Assembly: GCA_032718475.1 (NCBI GenBank)
Contig: JAUCBJ010001071.1
Location: 62,001-126,000 of the forward strand
DNA from: Nemertoderma westbladi
Lineage: Eukaryota > Xenacoelomorpha > Nemertodermatida > Nemertodermatidae
DNA: 64,000 nucleotides
Reading direction: 5' to 3'
A model generated the notes under the pieces. It was not told where the DNA came from and did no database searches. It saw only the letters and a list, made by a program, of their open reading frames with translations. Each line of letters starts with the position of its first letter. Position 1 is the stretch's first letter. The translations under genes were made by a program, and so were the position numbers. This document shows, piece after piece, positions 1 through 12,045 of this stretch.

Positions 1-74
1 ATTTCTGTCAGTTTTATTTATTTGTAGGCCAGTATTGAGCAGAAGGCGTGTAAGCCTGCTCAGATTATACAGCT

Positions 75-640
75 AATTTGTAGGCTTGACTGTTGGCTAG
101 CTGTTGATTAGGTCTGAACGGATTGCAGTGCATGTAGAGTGTATGTCCGATAAAGAACGGTTAGGAAGTAGGGGCAGCCATAGCTGTAAGGTAAACCCCC
201 ATCTAAAGAATAAGTCGTACTACTGGGTTAGAACGCATACTACTTAACCATTTCGGAGTCTGCATGTCCTGCGGTTTATTTAGGCTTGATAGGAGTCCAC
301 CAGTGTTTGGTCTGCACTTTGTTTGTGTAGTCTGTACGGGTAGCGTATAATTTTATTTAGATAATTTGTAGGCTGGATAGTTGTCTGGCTGCTGTTGTGT
401 TTGAGGAAATTTCGGAGTGTGTAAAGCATCTGTCCGATAAAGAACGGTTAGGAAGTAGGGGCAGCCATAGCTGTAAGGTAAACCCCCATCTAAAGAATAA
501 GTCGTACTACTGGGTTAGAACGCATACTACTTAACCATTTCGGAGTCTGCATATACCGTGGTTTGTTTAGGCTTGATAGTAGTCTGTCAGTATTTGGTCT
601 GCATTTTGTTTGAGTAGTTTGTACGCGTAGCGTAATATTT
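75..640 (+). repeat. Tandem duplication in BEL element 1 leader (period 287 bp)
   Basis: Two units start at about 75 and 363. The block 144-265 recurs at 431-552 with no mismatch over 122 nt, while the sequence on both sides of it has diverged clearly. Element 2 has only one copy of this block (about 17690-17860 on the minus strand). No coding capacity is evident. Confidence 0.9.
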
Positions 641-1966
641 ATTATTCAGAGTTTATGCTATTATTCGCAACATTCATATCCCCAAGTTTATTCCTACAGT
701 AATTGTGTTTGTTATACATACCGTTATAGTTAAACTAACCCCGGTACTACATCAGGGCTGCTCGGCGTAGGTAAAGACTGGAGATTTTGTGCTTTGGTCA
801 CTCCGGCAGATACCGTGGTTCTTTAGCTGTTCAAGTATTTTTAACTACTAATTATTTGTTATACAAGTACTTGTACCTAATTTAGGGTTTAGTGTACAGT
901 ACTTTCCGAAGGTGATTAGTGTGTAAGCAGTGTATTTGTGTTGTAAAGTGGTTAATAGGCACGTTGGTTCTGGTAGACCGCGGTAATTAACTTCTAGGTA
1001 GGGACACTCCGTGATACATAACGTAGTACCTATAGCGATACGGTTATAGTTCGTCAGGCGGTGGTATTTTCCTATCTGGACAACGCAGTATATTTACTAC
1101 TACTTATTATTTTCAAATACCGTAGTAACCTGTCCGTTGTAATAACCAGATATTCTAACCCTTTGTTAGGCTGGTTAGTAGACTTCTTGTAAAATTACCC
1201 TAAAAATTTGTATTTGTGTATTTGTAATTAAATTTTTGTGTTTATTTAGAGATTGTAATCTCAACCCGAATTGTACGTAATTTGTAGTATTAAGTAACTT
1301 AGGTAAATTAGAATTATTTGTTTTAGTGTCTAACAAGTAGCACTCCACTGAGAGCGCACAGCTTATGTGTAGTGACTCCTCCAGAAATAATAACATTTAT
1401 TTCAAACATTGACAAAACCCATTAAACGGGTATATATATATTATAAATCAACTCAAACGATTTATAAATAGTAGGCCTGCCATATAACAACTAGGTCTCA
1501 ATATCAGTTGGACTACTGCTTAAATAATGGTAATAAAGTAAGTTAAAGTAACCAAGTAACCCTTAAAATTCAGAAATTCAATTATTCTAAAATAATTGAC
1601 ATACCGGTATTTACAATAGGCTTATTATATTTATTTCTATAAATTTTAGGTTGAAATCATACCGGTATTCTGTAATTAATTCTAGTCTGTAATTATACTT
1701 TTATATACTATAAGTGTAAACTGCATACCGGTATCCACGATAGGCCTATTATATATTTATATATATTTGTGCTAAAATTATATACCGGTTTCTGTGAAAA
1801 ACCTAGTCTGTAATAATACTTATATATACCATAAGCATACCGGTATACTAATATATATATATTACGCTACACTGAGTAGCAGTATCGGTAACTAATTACT
1901 AGGCTAGCAGTTAATGCTGAATTACTAGACTTGCTTAGACTGTAATATAGCAGTAGGCATTCAACT
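641..1966 (+). other. Untranslated leader of BEL element 1
   Basis: This AT-rich stretch lies between the duplicated block and the gag start. It aligns along its length with the reverse complement of 16291-17650 in element 2, so it is element sequence and not host DNA. No long open frame on the plus strand. It ends in repeats rich in ACCGGT. Confidence 0.75.
1601..1850 (+). repeat. ACCGGT-bearing tandem repeat, about 121 bp x2
   Basis: The palindrome ATACCGGTAT or close variants occur near 1601, 1660, 1723, 1781 and 1837. Spacings 1601-1723 and 1660-1781 show a 121-bp period repeated about twice. The same arrangement is present in the leader of element 2 (16425-16680), so it predates both copies and may be a leader regulatory block. 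Confidence 0.75.
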
Positions 1967-2374
1967 GTGCAAACAAACATGTCTGATACTAAGCAGAACC
2001 TGTCAGACAGTTTATTAGATGTAACTATCTGCGACTCAGATAGAGGTGTGGAACCGTCTAGTCCTAAGTTCAGTTCACCTCCCACTGTGAGGAAGGTCAT
2101 CCCTCCAGTAGTAATAACAGAACCTAGGCTGGTCCAACATCGTAGGTCTATCATAGGCACTCGAGCCCAGGTCAAGCGGGACCAAGAAGCAGCGGAAAAG
2201 CAACAACCCGCGAGCCAAGAACTTATTTCTCAGCGGCCCGACAGCGCCAGTAGTGAAGATACTGTAGAGCTGACACCCGAGCGCGGAGCAAGGATGACGG
2301 ATGCGGTTTATTCGGATCCCCTTCTCATCCTTCCTGCAGCCGTACTTATGAGGGATACACAAGGGAAGAACTGA
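1967..2374 (+). pseudogene. gag: BEL gag, N-terminal part (element 1, frameshifted)
   Basis: 135 residues, with two nearby start codons at 1967 and 1979. The second (MSDTKQ) matches the start of the gag in element 2. The product is hydrophilic and rich in Ser and Pro, and is the N-terminal tail of the Gag precursor. Element 2 carries 73 nt more after about 2352, between an AGGG and a GGG. Loss of this stretch shifts the frame here and ends the product at the TGA after GKN. The Gag frame resumes in the next entry. Confidence 0.8.
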
Positions 2375-2379
2375 AGTCT

Positions 2380-5088
2380 ATGGTCGAGTCGCAATGGAAC
2401 TTCCCCGGACCCGGACTCCCGTTTGATTTATCAGAAGCTGCCTGGGAAGACATACACCGGATGGGAGTAGCCAAGGAAACCATCGATCCAGCTGTGTGGA
2501 AGAGGTCCGCAGCCGGATACGCACAGGGATTCTTCAGCTCTATGGAGCGAGTAGAAAAACAACTGTTTCAACAACCTCAAGGACCTCAAGAGCAGGGACA
2601 ACTGCTTTATCAAGTTAAAGAAAGAATTCTGCGAATCAGGCTAATATTATCAGCCTTTGAAGAGGCTTCTAAAAGAAGACAAGACACGTCGTTGCAAGTT
2701 GCCGTAAAGACTTGGTTTCAACGGGTGAGTCGCCAGGTTCAAGGAACAGCTCAGTGGAAAGCTCAGCTGGAGGAGCGCTCAACCCATGGAGAATCAACAG
2801 ACGCTACTTTTTCCCAAGTGGAAAGTGAAGCGACGGCAGAGAAACCGCATAAGAGGGATGCCATTGACATCTATCTGTCAGACTATCAGCGTTTTTTGGG
2901 AGATGAAGAGTTGAGGAGAAGGCTAGATGGACTTAGCCCTAATAGTGAAGGAGCCCAGCGTGTGTTGGACGCAATTGATGTGGATAGGTTAGCGGCGAAC
3001 CAAGCTAAATTCGATGAACAACTCCGCATCGCTAGAGACCAAGAAGAAAAGGTGAAGAAAAAACGCATAGAAGACAGAAAGAAAGCAGCAGTCGCAGCTG
3101 CAGAAGCCGAAAGGAAAGCAGCCGAAGAAGAAAGTAAAGCAGCCGAAATGGAAAGAAAAGCGGCAGCGGCAGAGGCAGAAGCGAAAAGAAAAGCAGCCGA
3201 AATGGAAAGAAAAGCGGCAATGGCAGCGGCAGAAGCAGAGCGGATAGCGGCTGAAGAGATCGCCCAATTAGAATTGGAAAATATTCAGGAGAATCAAGAC
3301 TGCATAAATAAACAGTTAACAGCTAGTAATATGCAGATGATGAATCGATCTACTCCCAAAAGACAAGGTTATACATCATCTGAGGAAGGCGATACCACCG
3401 ACACTGAAGGTGGAGGAAATCGATCTCGCCTAAGCAGACGTAAAAGAACATCCCACCGTCAGAAATTGCCTGATTTGCCTCCAGCTGTTAGAAGGCAACT
3501 AAATAACAACTTAGGTAGTACAGAACCCACAGACCAAATAATTACAATAGAGAGACTCCCTACTATAGTAGATGAGCCTGAAATAATTAGGCCTGTTCCC
3601 GAAGCCACCCTTTCGGTGGTAGAGACACCTGTACTCCCTGAACCTACCTCTCAATTCCCTTTGCACAGCACTAAGCTACCTGTGCCCAGCAGAACAGCCC
3701 ATGAGACAGTTCATGCCCTGGACTCCGAGCGAAATATTCATGATTTGTCGCCCGTTGTCCCTCGTCCGCCCGCTACAACGTTGGCGAATCCCGCTTCGGC
3801 GGTCGAATGGGTGGATGAGAGACGACGGGGGATGGATCTCCTGCTCGGACAGATGCAGGAGGCTGTTCAGCAATTCAAGGGCACAGTAAGGGAAAGTAGG
3901 TTAGAGTTGCAAGAAGTGCAGCAAAGTATCGCGCTAGAACGCGATAAATTAGTAAATACACAAAAGGGTATACCACCACCCCCTGTAACAATGTGTCAAT
4001 GTCAACCTGTTAGGTCTGAAGTATCTCTTGCGCAAGGTGTGGAGCCTACACGCATCTATACTGCTAGCGAAGTAGAAACTCCTATAGTGAACCCTATTAA
4101 GGGTAATTATAGACCTGTTGATAATGATATTCCCTATAGACCGGATCATAATCCGAGAAATTTATATACCGATAACTCGATATTAAATAACACGATGGCC
4201 CAAGAAAGTTTTACGCGTCAAATGGCTAGAACCGAAGCCCGGCAAGCGGTAAAGGTGGGAGAGATCGTCAAGTTCAATGGAGATGAGATGAAATGGTTAC
4301 CTTTTAATGAATATTACAAAGATAACATACAGAACTCTGTGCTATCTAATGGAGAGAAACTTAGATTTCTCATCGAGTGCTTGGAAGGATCTCCCAAGTT
4401 AATGGCGTTAAAGTTTATTGGACATCCAGATGGATTAAGACAAGTTTGGGATACACTAAACATCAGGTATGGTAATAGGAATAACATAGCTGGGTATTTG
4501 TATGCAAAGTTAGTAGCGCCCCGAAAGTTTATTAGCAGCGGGATTATAGAGTTTTCCGATGAGATTCAGGAGATCTGCAGACAATTAGATTGGCTAGGTA
4601 AGTCTCATGAGTATCAGAGTGCTATGGTTATTAGAGCAGTGGCTTCTACTTTACCGAAGGGTGGAGTAGGTACACGCTGGGATAAGAAAGTGTTATATAT
4701 GATGGAACAACAACGACGAGACCCTACCATGGCTGATCTCATGTCGTTCCTAGATGGAGAAGTGAAATTACAGCTCCTGAAACTGTCCAGAGAGAAGACA
4801 CCGGAAAACAAGGTAAGTGAAAAACCCGTCTCTAGGAGAAAGGTAACACCAGTGTGTTATACAGATGACGGCGAAAGCCAGACTTCTCAAGGAGAAGATA
4901 GCGGGAAAGACAGTGACAGATCTTATTACGTAAATAAAATGCCTAAAGATCAGGTAAGTAAATTTAAGTCTCGAACCAATGACAGGAGAGAACAGGTAAG
5001 AAAAACTCCTCCTACGTCTCCCAAGAGAATTCAGGTGAGAAAGCCCGAAGAAAAAGTAAGTGTGCACCTGTTACGCAAAATAAGGTGA
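2380..5088 (+). pseudogene. gag: BEL gag, main body with DUF1759-like domain (element 1)
   Basis: 902 residues; structural precursor that packages element RNA. Residues about 203-310 form a long Ala/Glu/Lys-rich coiled coil with repeated KAAEMERKAA blocks. Residues 310-620 are Pro/Ser-rich linker. Residues about 623-793 match the DUF1759 (Pao gag) pattern: FNGDEMKWLPF at the start, then an ECLEG segment and an NIRYGN segment. The C-terminal 100 residues are basic. The ATG at 2380 is only the first Met after an upstream frameshift; the ancestral frame continued from the previous entry. A 1-nt indel near 5070 relative to element 3 causes the stop at 5088 just before the zinc knuckles. Its 3' end is dense in splice-donor-like sequences. 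Confidence 0.88.
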
Positions 5089-5336
5089 GTAACATCAAAC
5101 CGAAATGTGCGCTATGTGATGGGACCCATCGCTTGAATATGTGTGATGAATTTCTAAAGAAATCATTAACTGAGAGACGTGAAGTCATGTGGGATAAGCG
5201 GTTGTGTTACAATTGACTCAGACATGGACACCAACGGCGAACCTGTTACTCTGACACAAGATGTGCTAAGTGCGGTGCGAAACATCATATCTTGTTGCAC
5301 ACTGAATTCGAGAGAAATAGTCCGAGTCAGGTAAGT
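4598..5336 (+). promoter_or_regulatory. Cluster of consensus-like 5' splice donors in gag
   Basis: Matches to AG|GTRAG begin (G of GT) at 4598, 4813, 4954, 4996, 5035, 5085 and 5331, and there is an AAA|GTAAGT at 5056. Several are full CAG|GTAAGT or AAG|GTAAGT. In the reading frame they encode repeated Gln/Lys-Val-Ser/Arg. Element 3 keeps most of them on the minus strand (near 63062, 62847, 62708, 62670, 62630 and 62577). Use as donors is inference; the clustering is directly visible. Confidence 0.5.
5089..5291 (+). pseudogene. Gag zinc-knuckle linker remnant (element 1)
   Basis: In the ancestral gag-pol frame this stretch codes CALCDGTHRLNMC, then a CYNxLRHGH segment, then CAKCGAKHH: the nucleocapsid-like CCHC region that joins Gag to protease in BEL/Pao. 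The second knuckle contains a TGA at 5214-5216 where element 3 has TGC (Cys). Together with the upstream indel, this cuts gag from pol in copy 1. I see a single polyprotein ancestor and no programmed frameshift signal. Confidence 0.75.
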
Positions 5337-7901
5337 GATTCCGAACTACATGTCCAATTCAGTGATGTGAACGACACTGATCAATCTGAGATGGAAGGAT
5401 TCTATACAGACGAGTTCTCCGATGAAAACGAATCCTGTTACACAATAAATACCACAGTGTATCAAGCACTCACGTATGAAAAGGATACGGACAGCGACCT
5501 TACCCTAACTACTTCTGATCAACAACCATTTTGGAAAGCGCCAACTTCCAATGTAGGGATTAGAGAATTTCCTGTGGTACAGGTAAGGGTCCACGGACCA
5601 AAAAGGAGTTATGTAGTGAACGCCCTCCTTGACTCCGGTAGTACAGGAACATTCATCGACAAAGAGCTAGCCGAAGACATATTCGCTGGACAACCCAAGT
5701 TCCGAACTAAGCTAAACATGTCAGGAATTATGCAAGTTTGGAAATACACAGTAACCGCGGATTATTATGTCGGTGCGTTGTCCACCCCCCAGGACGAATT
5801 AGGAGAACGTAGCATAAGGTCAGTGAAAATGGTGGCTATAAAGAATTTCGCTACTACTCAAGCAGACCTTTATAATTGGGACGAGGATGAGAGCATCCAA
5901 CATCTTAAGATACCTCGATTCCAGACTGATTATCCTGGAGTGCAAATACTCATCGGCCAAAACGTGCATGAGGCGCTCGAGACATTGGAGAAACGGCCTG
6001 CTCAACCGCAGCCACTACAAACTTATGCGGTAAGAACTAGAGTAGGTTGGTACTTTACTGGCCCTTCCCGTAGAACTCTCATAGAAAGATTACCGAAAGA
6101 TCAGGTATATCAAGCGCGAGAATGGGAAGTTGAGAACAGTGAGTTCGATGATCCAACTGAGGGAACTCCATACTCCTCAGACAACGACGATATACATCAA
6201 CTCTTTGATGAGGAGAATGCCATCGATCTCCTTAAGGAAAGCGAGACTTGGCAAAATCAAGTGAACTTATGTCAACTCCTTCACCCATCTGAGCGAGACG
6301 ACTATAACGACGAGCTTAATGACGTCATTGAACGTTATAATGCCAAGACTCGGGATGAACACGCCGTGAGATTCTTTACTCAAGAGGTCGTAGAGCCCAA
6401 CTCCTACGATAAGGCCCTATCGGTGGAGGAAGAAAGAGCCAAGCAGATCCAAGCGACAACTACTCGTTTTCTTAAAGATCAAGGTAGGTATGAGATCGGA
6501 CTTCCTTTCCGAAAGCGAGAACCAAAGTTCATTAACAACAGACCTTTGGCAGAGAAAAGAATTGCTCAACTACATCGACGCCTTACGGCAAATTCTTCAG
6601 CTAAAGAAATGTATAAAACACAGTTGAAGAAGTTTATTAGCAAGGGATATGCGGAGCTAGTACCGGAAGAAACTCCTATAACTGAGAGAACGTATTACTT
6701 AACTCACCATTACGTTCCCAAACCCGGTAAACCCCATGAAGTACGAGTGGTGTTTGACGGTTCCGCCCTCTATATGGGCCAATCCCTTCATTCTGAATTG
6801 TTACCCGGACCCAACTTACTCCAATCCTTGTTGGGAATATTATTAAGGTTAAGACAATACTCCATTGCTTTCGCCTCAGATATAGAAGGCATGTTCTTAC
6901 AAGTCAAAGCGCTGGATAGGGATCGAGATAGTCTACGATTTTTGTGGTGGCCTGAAGGAGACCTCAATAAGAAACCGGTGGAGTACTGGATGACCATCCA
7001 AGCTTTTGGGATAATCTCGAGCCCTTCAAACGCCTGTTCCGTGGTACGCACCACTGCAGATGACAACCGAGACGCCTTCTCTAAAGAAGTGATCGACAAT
7101 ATTAAACGAGACATCTACATGGACGATAATCTGAAGTCCCTTCCATCAGTCGAAGAAGCCATTGAGGTCGCTAAAGGAACGGTAGCATGCTTAAAGAAAG
7201 GTGGATTTCGATTAACTAAATTCACCAGCAACTCCCGTGAGTTTCTGGAGTCGATCCCGGTAGAAGATCGAGGAACAAAAGACCTAGATCTAATAAAGGA
7301 TGATCTCCCAGAAACTAAGACCCTTGGTTTGAAATGGGACACAGAAAGAGATATCCTGTTTTTCCAACTAAAACAGCGAGATAATCCAGTTCGGACTAAA
7401 CGGATTTGTTTAAGTATCCTGAGCACTTATTTCGATCCATTGGGATTTATTAGCCCAGTTATATTGATTGCTCGGAGTTTAGTACAACAAATGTGGCTTG
7501 AAAACCACTCATGGGACGATCCACTTAAGGGAGAATTATTAAAGAAATGGATGAAATGGGAAGATTCTCTACCAGCCATTGAAAACTTCATAATTTCCCG
7601 TTCATATTTTGGTCATGTTCTCCCTACGTATTCATATCAACTCCATGTGTTTGGAGACGCCAGCGATATGGGAATCGGTATAGTAGCCTACCTAAGGGTG
7701 GAAACTCCGGACGGAATTAAAGTCGCCTTGGTTACCTCTAAGGCATTAATAAACAACAAGTTGAAAGTTCCTCGAGCGGAGTTAAAAGCGGCTCTCGGCT
7801 ACAGCCATCGGCCGGAATGTAACAGAACAGATCGACTATCCTCTGGAGAAAACTGTCTATTGGACCGACGCTTTACTCGTATTGGAGTACATAACCAATG
7901 A
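5292..7901 (+). pseudogene. pol: BEL pol, first part: protease, reverse transcriptase, RNase H start (element 1)
   Basis: 869 residues. An aspartic protease (Peptidase A17/DUF1758 type) is marked by LLDSGSTGTFI at about 112-122, with the catalytic Asp at 114. Reverse transcriptase spans about 430-700, with FASDIEGMFLQV and the catalytic box YMDDNL near 609-614. RNase H starts with FGDAS near 787 and PRAELKAAL near 838. It makes cDNA from element RNA and cleaves the precursor. A 1-nt indel near 7797 throws the frame, so the last 25 residues are out of register and the remaining RNase H sequence (YWTDALLVLEYI) is in the next frame. The start at 5292 is just the first Met after the upstream stop. 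Confidence 0.92.
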
Positions 7902-9988
7902 AGTCTGTCAGTTCAGCGTCTTCGTTACCAACAGAGTAGCTATTATACTCAGTCGCACGACGATGGATCAATGGAGACATTGCCCCGGAACGATTAATCC
8001 AGCAGACATCGCTTCCAGGGGAGCAACTCCACAAGAACTGGTAGATACTCCAGACTGGTTAGGTGGACCCGACTTCCTCTACAAAGAAGAAGAAGAATGG
8101 CCTCCTCATCTTACTACAGCAGAAATTATACAGGCCAAGGGAGCGGAGAAAGTCAAACCTAAAACTCAGGCGAGTAAATCGAAGTTATTCAAACCCACAG
8201 TAGATCTGTCTGTACTACATACTTCCGGAGACGACGCTTTGGATCAGAAACCCACAGCCACAAATAAACTCGTTGTGGAAATCCGTGATAAGGATTGGAA
8301 ATCTGGCATACCAGACGTCTCGCAAGGACTCTCACCCCTTCTGCAGAGAGCGATACATCACTACAGTTCTTGGAATCGGCTTTGTAAGGCCGTTACATAT
8401 TTAAAGAGATGTTTTCACCATCACTACTCTGGGATGAAAACAAAGGGTGATACCGCTCCAATCACATCAGTGCAGGTCCATGTTATTAAAGACCTCCCTA
8501 AATATAAGGTACCCGACAAGTTTTTGAAGGAGAAGATCAGTTATCAGGAGCATGAAGAAACCAACAAGCAGATGCTGAGACTCTTACAATGCTATGAAGA
8601 TTCCGATAAGTATTTCCTGTTGTTGAGAAATCCACAGATGCGCTTAAGGGATCGTTTCTCTAGCACAATGATAGATGGGTTGATACGTGTTGGAGGAAGG
8701 TTAACGAATGCACCCTTATCCTTTGATACTAAGTTCCCCATACTCATTAGAAATCTTAAAATACAAGTCAAGATGATTGTAGATGTTCACAGCAAACTTT
8801 ATCATGCTGGTAGAGAACGAGTTCTTAGCGAAATTCGAACTCGCTACTATTTTTATAAACCCCGTAGAGCTCTGAACCAGGTTCTTAGGAACTGTATACC
8901 CTGTAGGAAAGCATTCAGTAGGCCTTTAACACAGCGAGAGGCAGAATTACCTAGGGAACGAGTAAGCTTTTATGAACCACCCTTTACTAATACCGGTGTG
9001 GATTTATTTGGCCCTATTGAAGTATATCGTGCTAGGACTATAGTCAAGAGATGGTGTGTAATCTTTGTTTGTATGACTTGTAGAGCCATCCATCTCGATA
9101 TGGTGAACGATTTATCTACCAACAGCTTTTTATTAAGCTTACGACGACAGATCGCTCGCTTTGGCACTAGTAACACGATGAGATCTGATAAGGGAACAAA
9201 CTTCATTGGTGCCAACAATGAAATCAAAGCTTACGTCAAAGATTGGAACCAAAGACAGGTGGACGACCAACTACGAGTAACAGCGTCTAGTTGGACCTTC
9301 AACGCCGCTGACGCCCCTTGGTGGGGAGGAAGTTGGGAGAGATTAATAAGAAGTGTGAAGACAGCATTTCATTTTATAGTGCCTTGCCGCGCTTATCTCA
9401 CCGACGAACTTTTGCGGACGTTAATGGAAGAAATCGCCGCCTATCTCAACGAGAGACCGCTTATGCCAGTCTCATCGAGTCCCGATTCCCTGGAAGCGCT
9501 AACACCCGCGCACTTCCTACTGAAGAAACCTGTAGCCATGCTCCCACAATCGGAAATCACAGACGGAGACGAATACTGCCGACAAACTTGGCAACTCATG
9601 CCATTGTTATCCCGTCGTTTCGCTGACCATTTCGAAAAACATTATTTGCCCACGCTACAACTTCGAACTAAGTGGTTTGCGCAGCAAGAAAACGTCAGCG
9701 CCGGAGACATGGTGCTTATTGTGGATGTGGATCTTCCACGTAAGCGGTGGCAGACAGGTCGTATAATCGAGACGCATATCTCGAGTGCGATCGGTAGAAC
9801 TCGTCGTCATGCGACGTAACTTCAAGAAACCGGGAATTGTCTTCGAGACGCAGCAGCTCAATCGCCCGGTGGGACGTTTATGTTTACTGGAAAGAGACAG
9901 AGAACTCTCCGGAAACTATGGGAGACAAGATACTCTTCCCACGACCACCTCCCTAATCCAACAAACATCTAGGGACTCCCCAACTTAA
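7882..9988 (+). pseudogene. pol: BEL pol, second part: RNase H end and integrase (element 1)
   Basis: Open from 7882 to 9819, overlapping the previous frame. It has a HHCC zinc-binding module (VHSKLYHAG near 8787, CIPC near 8896). The DDE core has Asp in GVDLFGP near 9000, Asp in RSDKGTNF near 9187 and Glu in GGSWERL near 9340. The C-terminal DUF5641-like region (RTKWFAQQENV, DLPRKRWQTG) is typical of BEL/Pao. Integrase inserts cDNA into the genome. Compared with element 3, 11 nt are missing near 9782, so the last about 65 residues continue in another frame from 9785 to the TAA at 9988. Confidence 0.92.
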
Positions 9989-11630
9989 AAACGGCTGGAG
10001 TGGGTGTGTGACCATATTATTTTATATTTGTATTTGTTTTATTTTTATATTTATGTATGTATTATTATGTAATTTTATTTTAATCGTTTTATTTAATTTT
10101 ATTTAGTAGTATGGTATTTTAGAGATTATTTAGTAGATTAGTGCAATATATATTCGCGTTTATTATTTAATTACGTATATTATATATTTAGTGCGACGGC
10201 GAGAAATAATTTTTTCTCTTTCCTTTCTGTCCGTATTATATTATAAATACGTGACTACAGTAAGATGAAATCTTCGTACTTATTAAAGTACAGTAAAGCC
10301 ACTACTATATTCAAGTATTATTGGTAGGCAGAGTATTAGGAATGCAAAGTTCAGATCCTCGTGTCTCGGCTAAACCAAGCTCTGGGTAGACCTTGGAAAC
10401 GACTTGCCTCTTCACACTGACATTGCTTCGTGCGATATTGCTCTCATACCGTATATTAAATAATACATATAGTAGCGTGATGTCCCTTTAACAGTAGCGT
10501 ATAACGCAAAATAAATCTGTTAAACCCTTTGACCATCTGCAATTCTAGTCGATTAAGATATCGCGGCACCCACCGATATACTTGAAAGACAAAATTCTAG
10601 AATCAGTGGTTAACGTCCCCAGACAAGTTCTGGAATAAACTGGTGCCCATCCTAAATATTAATTATTAATATTTACAAAAATCTGTCAAATATCAGATCC
10701 TTTAAAATTCTAGTCGATTAAGATATCGTAGCACTTACCGATACTCTTAAAAGGACAAAATTCCTAGAATTAAGGATCCTATGTCCCCAGACCTGTTCTG
10801 GAATCAAATTGTGTCAATTTTAACATCAAATAATAAAATTTACGGGAATAAATTTAAATTCATATATTTCAATGAATTTAATAAATTGTCATTTTATACA
10901 ATTTATAACATTCCCAAAATTCCATTAATTAATAGATCATGGGAGCGGAGATTCACTCTATTAAGTGTATTTGTGTGCGAGAATCTCCAATGTATAGTCA
11001 ATAGCCGATAAAATTCATAAAATCATGTATAAAGGGGATATTGACCATTAAAGAATTACTATTAAATAGCATCCCAGATCTGTATGCATGAGAATTACCC
11101 TAATTCTACCGCTAGCTTTCCATAATGTCACCATGGCAACTACCACGCTAGAATTAGAAGTGAGTTAAAAGAACAATAGAAAGCATGCCCCATTGAATAG
11201 CATAGGGAATAAATAGCGCACTGCTAGTATCCAAGGATACATAATAAATACAGTGACATTCTGGAAGGCACTGACTAACGGACAAATGGCCCGAATGTGT
11301 ACAGTTTGTTGCAGTTGTGTTGAATTTGTGCGTTTGTAGGTGAATGTTACTACTAAGGTGTGTTTACAGTAGCGAGTCGCAATTGTGAAAGTAACCCTAA
11401 CTCTCCAAGAAGAACCTGCAGTACATCTAAGCCTTTGGGACGGACAGTGAAGTGACTTGTGCCGGTTATCGTTGTCATTGTGTAGCTACATTGTTGGCGA
11501 AAGCACAGCGATGACGGTACATCGGCGCTGAGGATCTTACACTGTCCGGGGGCAAAAGAGGGGTAGGCAGCGACGCCCGCTAGCCTAATATATATAAACT
11601 CATTATAATATTGATAAACTCATAGCAGAT
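9989..11630 (+). other. Spacer between pol and ORF3 (element 1)
   Basis: 1.6 kb, AT-rich and without a convincing gene. It aligns with the reverse complement of 60561-62182 in element 3, so it is a fixed part of the element. Contents: AT-rich runs 10015-10170, a 165-bp repeat pair (10541-10825), a 9-bp inverted repeat CTAATTCTA / TAGAATTAG near 11100-11158, and TATATATAA about 45 nt before ORF3. The conserved tract 11280-11630 could hold a promoter or splice acceptor for ORF3; this is inference. Confidence 0.6.
10541..10825 (+). repeat. Imperfect 165-bp tandem repeat in spacer
   Basis: AATTCTAGTCGATTAAGATA occurs at 10541 and 10706. Each is followed by a similar pattern: GCxC-ACCGATA, a stretch of CTTxAAAxGACAAAATTC, then a CCCCAGAC-x-TGTTCTGGAAT-like box. 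The pair is also found in element 3 near 61390-61650. Between the units is an AT palindrome of the form TAAATATTAATTATTAATATTTA. Confidence 0.75.
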
Positions 11631-12029
11631 ATGACTGAGTTGATAGAAGATGATCTTGGCATCAGGGAGCGATATACTCTACCTTTACAAGCGTTTGTCG
11701 ATAGCTTGATACGCGGCGACGCTGGTCCAACTACTACGGAGGATGATGGTCGTTATATCGAACCGTCGATGTCCCCGGAGCAACTTACGCGTGAATTGGA
11801 CTATAGAAAGTTCACCGCTCGCTATACGCATCGTAATGGTACGTATATGGACTTCTTAACTACCGGCCACCCTATCGATTTACACGATACGGACGATGTG
11901 GATACCGAAAGGGAAATGGTTTTATTTAAATATCATACCCAACGGAATCGGAACGATAAGCCAAGAATAGAACACGAGAACTCTATTCTAAATCAGCTCG
12001 AAAGAAAGAACGTGGATGAAGGCTTGTAA
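11631..12029 (+). pseudogene. ORF3, N-terminal part (element 1)
   Basis: 132 residues from MTELIEDD. Acidic and hydrophilic, with no signal peptide or membrane segment. Residues 1-120 are nearly identical to the protein read from 60560 leftwards on the minus strand in element 3. Homology stops near residue 138, where copy 1 enters an unrelated 740-bp segment and hits a stop. I do not recognise the family; this is the start of a protein that was about 1000 residues long in the ancestor. Preceded by TATATATAAAC near 11587. Confidence 0.75.
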
Positions 12030-12045
12030 AGACAAATATAGGAGA

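Noticed and set aside
2989-3267. Minus-strand Cys/Phe-rich frames opposite the gag coiled coil
   Set aside because: Mirror of the Ala/Glu/Lys codon repeat on the plus strand.
5085-5216. Programmed frameshift or stop read-through between gag and pol
   Set aside because: Element 3 is open in the same frame across the knuckle, so the indel and the TGA in element 1 are ordinary lesions. No slippery heptamer seen.
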